The notes below the pieces were generated by a model. That model was given only the letters and a program-made list of their open reading frames with translations. It did no database searches and was not told where the DNA came from. Source: a virus. From it: a stretch of 28,478 nucleotides of DNA. How positions within the stretch are numbered: the stretch's first letter is position 1; each line of letters starts with the position of its first letter. The translations under genes and the position numbers were made by a program. Location of the stretch: IMG/VR virus record IMGVR_UViG_3300027704_000118, positions 1-28,478 of that record; one strand, written 5' to 3'. Of the stretch, positions 26,175-28,478 are shown in pieces.

Positions 26175-26948
26175 CTACAAGTCTGATAAATTCCACTTTT
26201 CTCTTATAGAATCAACTATTTTCAAGCAAGCTGCATCAGGAATCTCTTGATCCCAAAAAGCAAACTCACCTACATTTCCAGTGTAGTCGGTGTTGGTTGC
26301 TCCTCCAATAAACCTAAAAGCAAATTTTTGCATTGCTAATACGTCTGAGTTACCAGTGTTTTGAACTTCTGCACCATTTTGAGAGTACACAAACGTATGA
26401 CCAGTTGTATTTCTTCTTATTAAAAGCATAGCGTCTTGACCTGCGGTAAAGTTGTTTGTTAATGTAAAAGTTTTAACAGCCGTGTGTTCGTCACCCATAT
26501 TGATAGCTACGTTAGCGTTGTCTGTACCTGTTAGCTTTATATAGAACTTTCCGTCGTCTACTGTATCGTTTTCTGATATAACAACGTCGTTGGCCGCGTC
26601 TGATTTTTTAAAAACAATAAGCATTGTACCTGCTTTGTTTGTAGATTCAACTACACCAGTCATGTGTACAACATCATCTGTACCATCAAACTTGACGCTT
26701 TGCCTATGCATGCTAGTTAAATCCGTAGCAGGAGCACCAGCGTTTCCATTTATAGTCATTGCATTTGATCCTTTGCTAGCTAAAGCAGGTGCGTTGCTGC
26801 TAGGAAACTCGGAATCGTTAACAGGGAAAATACCATTTCTTAGCATCTCGTCAAAAGCATACCATATCAATGGCTGTCTTTCGCTAGCTATCTCAATGTT
26901 TCCTTTACCCGTGCCACTTTCGTAGCTTGCACTAGAAAGACCTAACAT
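26175..26948 (-). CDS. LamG / concanavalin A-like structural protein
   Basis: 257 residues. Most of the chain (about 25-245) has LamG-type order: an N-terminal strand with PLIWYAFDE, then SVKFDGTDDVVHM (the typical aromatic-Asp-Gly-Asp strand), TMLIVFKKSDA, GKFYIKLTGTDNANVAINMG, DAMLLIRRNTTGHTFVYSQN and the closing strand VGEFAFWDQEIPDAACLKIV. Such jelly rolls often bind sugars or sit on phage surfaces. There is no signal peptide. The gene starts inside the stop of the preceding gene (TAATG at 26948), so the two are probably made together and may form a capsid decoration, head fibre or tail spike. Enzymatic activity is not indicated. Confidence 0.72.
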   Translation of the reverse strand: MLGLSSASYESGTGKGNIEIASERQPLIWYAFDEMLRNGIFPVNDSEFPSSNAPALASKGSNAMTINGNAGAPATDLTSMHRQSVKFDGTDDVVHMTGVVESTNKAGTMLIVFKKSDAANDVVISENDTVDDGKFYIKLTGTDNANVAINMGDEHTAVKTFTLTNNFTAGQDAMLLIRRNTTGHTFVYSQNGAEVQNTGNSDVLAMQKFAFRFIGGATNTDYTGNVGEFAFWDQEIPDAACLKIVDSIREKWNLSDL

Positions 26949-27289
26949 TACTCTCCGAAATAACAGATGATTCCACCATCACCATCAGCAGCAGCTGTAA
27001 CAGCTGTCCATCTACCATAGATAGTTAATCCTTTTGGAAATATTTGACTAACGTCAGTTGGTTCTGCGTTAGCACCGTGAGCAGCTGCAACTATAGCGGT
27101 GTGGCTAAAAAAGCCAACGTCGTTAAGTTGAGAAACATCTGCTACCAAAGCTGATAGTGTAGTATCTGCTAAAAATTGTATAGCTACGATTACCTTTCCA
27201 GCTGGTGGAGTAAAAGCACCACCGTCATCTACGAAGCCACTACCAAGTTGGCCAAAAGCATAAGCTGTATCTGTTGAGTTAATTCCCAT
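26948..27289 (-). CDS. Small beta-rich structural-type protein
   Basis: 113 residues from the ATG at 27289. A longer frame starts at 27331 but would overlap the holin gene and adds a Lys/Asn-rich stretch that looks like holin-frame shadow. The chosen ATG has the leader AAAATAAAATT typical of this window. The protein is Gly/Ala/Asp-rich and hydrophobic in alternation (GINSTDTAYAFGQLGSGFVD; AGKVIVAIQFLADTTLSALV), ending WTAVTAAADGDGGIICYFGE. No membrane helix is likely. I recall comparable small proteins next to LamG proteins in marine phages, plausibly virion decoration proteins, but the function is not known to me. It is coupled to the LamG gene by TAATG. Confidence 0.6.
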   Translation of the reverse strand: MGINSTDTAYAFGQLGSGFVDDGGAFTPPAGKVIVAIQFLADTTLSALVADVSQLNDVGFFSHTAIVAAAHGANAEPTDVSQIFPKGLTIYGRWTAVTAAADGDGGIICYFGE

Positions 27290-27293
27290 AATT

Positions 27294-27710
27294 TTATTTT
27301 GTTTGTTCGTTTTTATTTGAACTTCCACCAAAGAAGAAGTCTATTATTGTATTTACTTTAGCGCTCATTGCTCCAAATATTGTTGATATAAAGCTAATCT
27401 CAAATTCACCAAGATCTATTGTCTTATTTACGAAATAATTAAACATTACGTAAGTAATACCAAAATATGCTACTGTAAATAACGTTGCAAGTACCTTTTG
27501 AATAACAGCATCATCTTTATAAAGATCACGTGCATCCTTACGATCTTCAACTTCTTTTGCAAAAGCTTCACGCTCTGCTTCTAACATTACAGATTTTATA
27601 GCTAGCTTAGCTTCATCTCTTTCTTTGTCGGTTGTTATAACCTTATCTAATATTCCTTCAGCATTATCTAACACCTTACCGAATAATCCTCCTACTATAT
27701 TGTTAAGCAT
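27294..27710 (-). CDS. Holin, 3TM gene-transfer-release type
   Basis: 138 residues. It begins with an amphipathic or weakly hydrophobic segment (LNNIVGGLFGKVLDNAEGIL), continues with a charged helix (about 27-66) and then two membrane spans (about 70-93 LATLFTVAYFGITYVMFNYF; about 103-127 ISFISTIFGAMSAKVNTIID). The terminal FFFGGSSNKNEQTK matches the Phe-Gly-Ser-Ser ending common to the GTA-type 3TM holins. It would make inner membrane holes so that the muralytic enzyme reaches the wall. Its start overlaps the HExxH gene end by 8 bases, so the pair is probably one lysis-linked unit. No endolysin is seen in the window. Confidence 0.8.
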   Translation of the reverse strand: MLNNIVGGLFGKVLDNAEGILDKVITTDKERDEAKLAIKSVMLEAEREAFAKEVEDRKDARDLYKDDAVIQKVLATLFTVAYFGITYVMFNYFVNKTIDLGEFEISFISTIFGAMSAKVNTIIDFFFGGSSNKNEQTK

Positions 27711-28062
27711 TTTTTTCCGCTTTTTTAGCTTTTTGCTCCCAAGGAAAAATATTAGATCCTTCTTGGTGCCATTTGCCGTTATATTTTATTTTACCATCCT
27801 TTCTAGGATAAGTACTTCCGCTGTGCCTTACGTATTCATCTGCGTACGATAAATTTCCGCTAGACATATCTTTGACGTGTTGAGATTCGTGTGCTATTAC
27901 TTTCTTTTCAAGAGCACTATTTTTTGGTACAGATTTATCTATGTAAATAGATCCGTCCATGTTAGCCTCGCCTAAGATTCCTTCTTCTAAAGACTTCCTT
28001 ATTATAGGTGTGTTTTTAGAATTACGTATTTGTCTTTTCTCTGAACCTAACTTAAATCCCAT
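27703..28062 (-). CDS. Small HExxH metallopeptidase-like protein
   Basis: 119 residues with a zincin-type HESQH (residues 58-62) inside a helix KKVIAHESQHVKDM. A possible third ligand is Glu76 in ADEYV. Before it lies a beta strand GSIYIDKSVP, as in minimal metzincin/gluzincin cores. Residues after about 85 are basic and Trp-containing. Such short proteins resemble phage-encoded zinc peptidase domains, but no exact family can be named. It starts in the stop of the upstream gene (TAATG at 28062) and overlaps the holin start by 8 bases, so a lysis or virion-maturation role is possible. The protein may be secreted through the holin or act on phage proteins. Alternative: a non-catalytic relic that keeps the metal motif. 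Confidence 0.5.
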   Translation of the reverse strand: MGFKLGSEKRQIRNSKNTPIIRKSLEEGILGEANMDGSIYIDKSVPKNSALEKKVIAHESQHVKDMSSGNLSYADEYVRHSGSTYPRKDGKIKYNGKWHQEGSNIFPWEQKAKKAEKNA

Positions 28063-28478
28063 TATCTATCTGAGTCTTTTATCATATCATCTATAGCTTT
28101 GTTATAAACCTTATCTGTATATGATTCGTTATTGTAGAAAACGCTTCTTTCTGAGGTTGGAATGTCTTCTTCACCCAAAAGTATTCTGTATATTCTACTT
28201 ATTAACTGACTGCACTTAAAAGAAGTTTTAAATACAGAGTATTTTATTGTTGTTCTATTTCTGTGTCTCCACGTTTCAATCCAACCTAAAGTTCTAAGCT
28301 TATCCCATCGCTGCTTGTTCCAGCTCATGATGTAAGTTCCGTCTATGAATTCTTGTCGCGTAAAACGTTTTTTGCAGTCTAAGAATATTAATAACTCTAA
28401 TTCTGCATCTGTTAACCCGTAAGTCTTACAAGCCCACTTTCTAGTGAGCCTGTAATACTTTAGGATTTGTAATTCACG
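28062..28478 (-). CDS. Winged-helix-like DNA-binding protein, C-terminal part (runs off the right edge)
   Basis: The frame stays open from the stop at 28062 to base 28478 (about 138 codons) with no stop. An internal ATG at 28328 would give only 88 residues and cut the fold, so the true start lies outside the window. The visible chain reads LTDAELELLIFLDCKKRFTR, then SWNKQRWDKLRTLGWIETWR and TIKYSVFKTS. This is helix, helix, recognition helix and a beta wing in the order of MarR-type winged-helix proteins. A helical C-terminus ends in charged residues. It may regulate the late genes that follow, by analogy with other small DNA-binding proteins at the start of phage late operons, but this is inference. 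Confidence 0.6.
   Translation of the reverse strand, partial: RELQILKYYRLTRKWACKTYGLTDAELELLIFLDCKKRFTRQEFIDGTYIMSWNKQRWDKLRTLGWIETWRHRNRTTIKYSVFKTSFKCSQLISRIYRILLGEEDIPTSERSVFYNNESYTDKVYNKAIDDMIKDSDR

Noticed and set aside
27290-27331. Longer start for the small beta-rich protein
   Set aside because: Would overlap the holin end and add a Lys/Asn-rich stretch; the ATG at 27289 has a better leader.
1-28478. tRNA genes, CRISPR arrays, insertion sequences, integrase or attachment sites
   Set aside because: No cloverleaf-like sequence, spaced direct repeats, transposase or recombinase motif was seen; the window is densely packed with structural phage genes.

Overview
The window is one continuous structural (late) module of a tailed double-stranded DNA phage. 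Every real gene I can support lies on the minus strand, so transcription runs from right to left and the leftmost gene is the most downstream. The host is probably a marine Bacteroidota (flavobacterium-like) bacterium. Three things point there: AT-rich sequence, start codons preceded by A/T-rich leaders rather than Shine-Dalgarno motifs, and BACON-like repeats in a tail protein. The gene families and their order resemble the podovirus-type architecture of crAss-like and related marine flavophages. No sequence search was run, so this taxonomic placement is an inference.

Layout in transcription order. (1) 28478-27294: a winged-helix-like protein cut by the window edge, a small HExxH protein and a 3TM-type holin. 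(2) 27289-26175: a small beta-rich protein and a LamG-like protein, possibly virion surface decoration or adhesins. (3) 26115-24804: a coiled-coil protein, a 73-residue unknown, a protein that reads as two GroES (Cpn10) domains in tandem, and a small terminase candidate. (4) 24804-17444: large terminase, portal, acidic scaffold-like protein and HK97-fold major capsid protein, ending in a clear intrinsic terminator. (5) 17372-14419: an unknown conserved protein and two neck/connector proteins, one carrying an inserted carbohydrate-binding-like domain. (6) 14415-4254: a very large tail hub/stabilisation-like protein with its own jelly-roll insertion, a 1480-residue BACON-rich tail protein and a small unknown. 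(7) 4215-1: three proteins that together look like an internal-virion/ejection set (glycine-zipper protein, coiled-coil protein, giant protein truncated by the left edge).

Many neighbours are joined by TAATG stop-start overlaps (28062, 26948, 25617, 24804), which suggests translational coupling. Packaging proteins load DNA through the portal into a capsid assembled on the scaffold. The GroES-like protein could redirect host GroEL to fold the capsid or other virion proteins. Neck and hub proteins close the head and attach the tail, and the inserted sugar-binding-type folds may help adsorption to glycan-rich surfaces. The most unusual items are the tandem co-chaperonin and the repeated insertion of carbohydrate-binding-type domains into core neck and tail proteins. 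Replication genes, integrase, tRNAs and a recognisable endolysin are absent from the window.
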